DNA of 14,172 bases from Bacteroidota bacterium (GTDB lineage: Bacteria > Bacteroidota > Bacteroidia > Flavobacteriales > Weeksellaceae), in assembly GCA_023433225.1 (NCBI GenBank), contig JAEZDQ010000043.1, positions 1 through 14,172 on the forward strand, in the 5' to 3' direction. Under the pieces are notes generated by a model. The model was not told the DNA's origin. It was given only the letters and a program-made list of their open reading frames with translations, and made no database searches. This document shows positions 14,077-14,172 of this stretch, piece after piece (position 1 is the stretch's first letter; each line of letters opens with the position of its first letter). Position numbers and translations under genes: made by a program.

Positions 14077-14172
14077 AGGTTCTTTGGATGGAGTCCGTGA
14101 GCAGTTGGTAAAGTTGTTGCAGACGGGAATCCCCTAAAATGTCCAAATGTTTGTGGATAATCATTTCATCAT
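14042..14172 (-). CDS. C-terminal end of a Rossmann-like / DUF2520 protein (truncated by window edge)
   Basis: The minus strand is open from the window edge to a TAA at 14042-14044 and encodes 43 residues starting DEMIIHKHLDIL and containing LQQLYQLLTDSI. This helical tail, with the pattern HLxLL...LYxxLTxSI, is what I recall at the end of the Rossmann-like/DUF2520 proteins that commonly precede kdsC and maf in flavobacteria. The reading frame overlaps the kdsC start, which supports a compact operon. Identification rests on a short tail plus gene order and is only moderately sure. Confidence 0.6.
   Translation of the reverse strand, partial: DEMIIHKHLDILGDSRLQQLYQLLTDSIQRTYANEKLQAKIK

Overview
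This 14.2-kb window looks like chromosomal DNA from a Bacteroidota bacterium, most probably a member of the Flavobacteriia. The reasons are moderate-to-low GC, an OmpA protein with thrombospondin-type-3 (TSP3) calcium repeats, few recognisable Shine-Dalgarno sequences, and several matches to the Bacteroidota promoter pattern (TTG, a spacer of about 20 nt, then TAnnTTTG). I see no mobile element, CRISPR array, tRNA, rRNA or recognisable riboswitch. Coding density is very high, and the longest gap between genes is about 185 bp.

Layout. (1) 1-290, minus: 5' part of the protein-L-isoaspartate methyltransferase gene pcm, starting at GTG and divergent from the next block. (2) 362-3538, plus: a Gfo/Idh/MocA oxidoreductase and a 3-hydroxybutyryl-CoA dehydrogenase in tandem, then an OmpA/TSP3 outer-membrane protein ending in a strong terminator. 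(3) 3679-4179, minus: thiol peroxidase tpx with its own terminator. (4) 4304-7589, plus: a class I aminotransferase, a thioredoxin-reductase-like ferredoxin-NADP reductase and a PfkB-family kinase, each with a promoter-like element in front. (5) 7586-10462, minus: an EamA exporter (tail-to-tail with the kinase), a flippase-like membrane protein and a polyprenyl-phosphate-type GT2 glycosyltransferase. (6) 10522-12902, plus: an ArnT/PMT-like GT-C glycosyltransferase and a short-chain dehydrogenase joined by an ATGA overlap. (7) 12911-14172, minus: Maf nucleotide pyrophosphatase, KdsC phosphatase and the C-terminus of a Rossmann-like/DUF2520 protein, reading as one operon.

How the genes fit together. 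Most of the window is housekeeping: protein and nucleotide damage control (Pcm, Maf), peroxide defence (Tpx), NADPH-ferredoxin electron transfer and amino-acid metabolism. The right half leans toward the cell envelope. A GT2 enzyme that would load a sugar onto a polyprenyl phosphate, a membrane protein of the flippase-like family and a GT-C enzyme that would use the lipid-linked sugar outside the cytoplasm lie together, divergently arranged. KdsC of the Kdo/LPS pathway is about 1 kb away. This group is the best candidate for an interesting, incompletely described system, but each member belongs to a known family. I found nothing that clearly signals a wholly new system.
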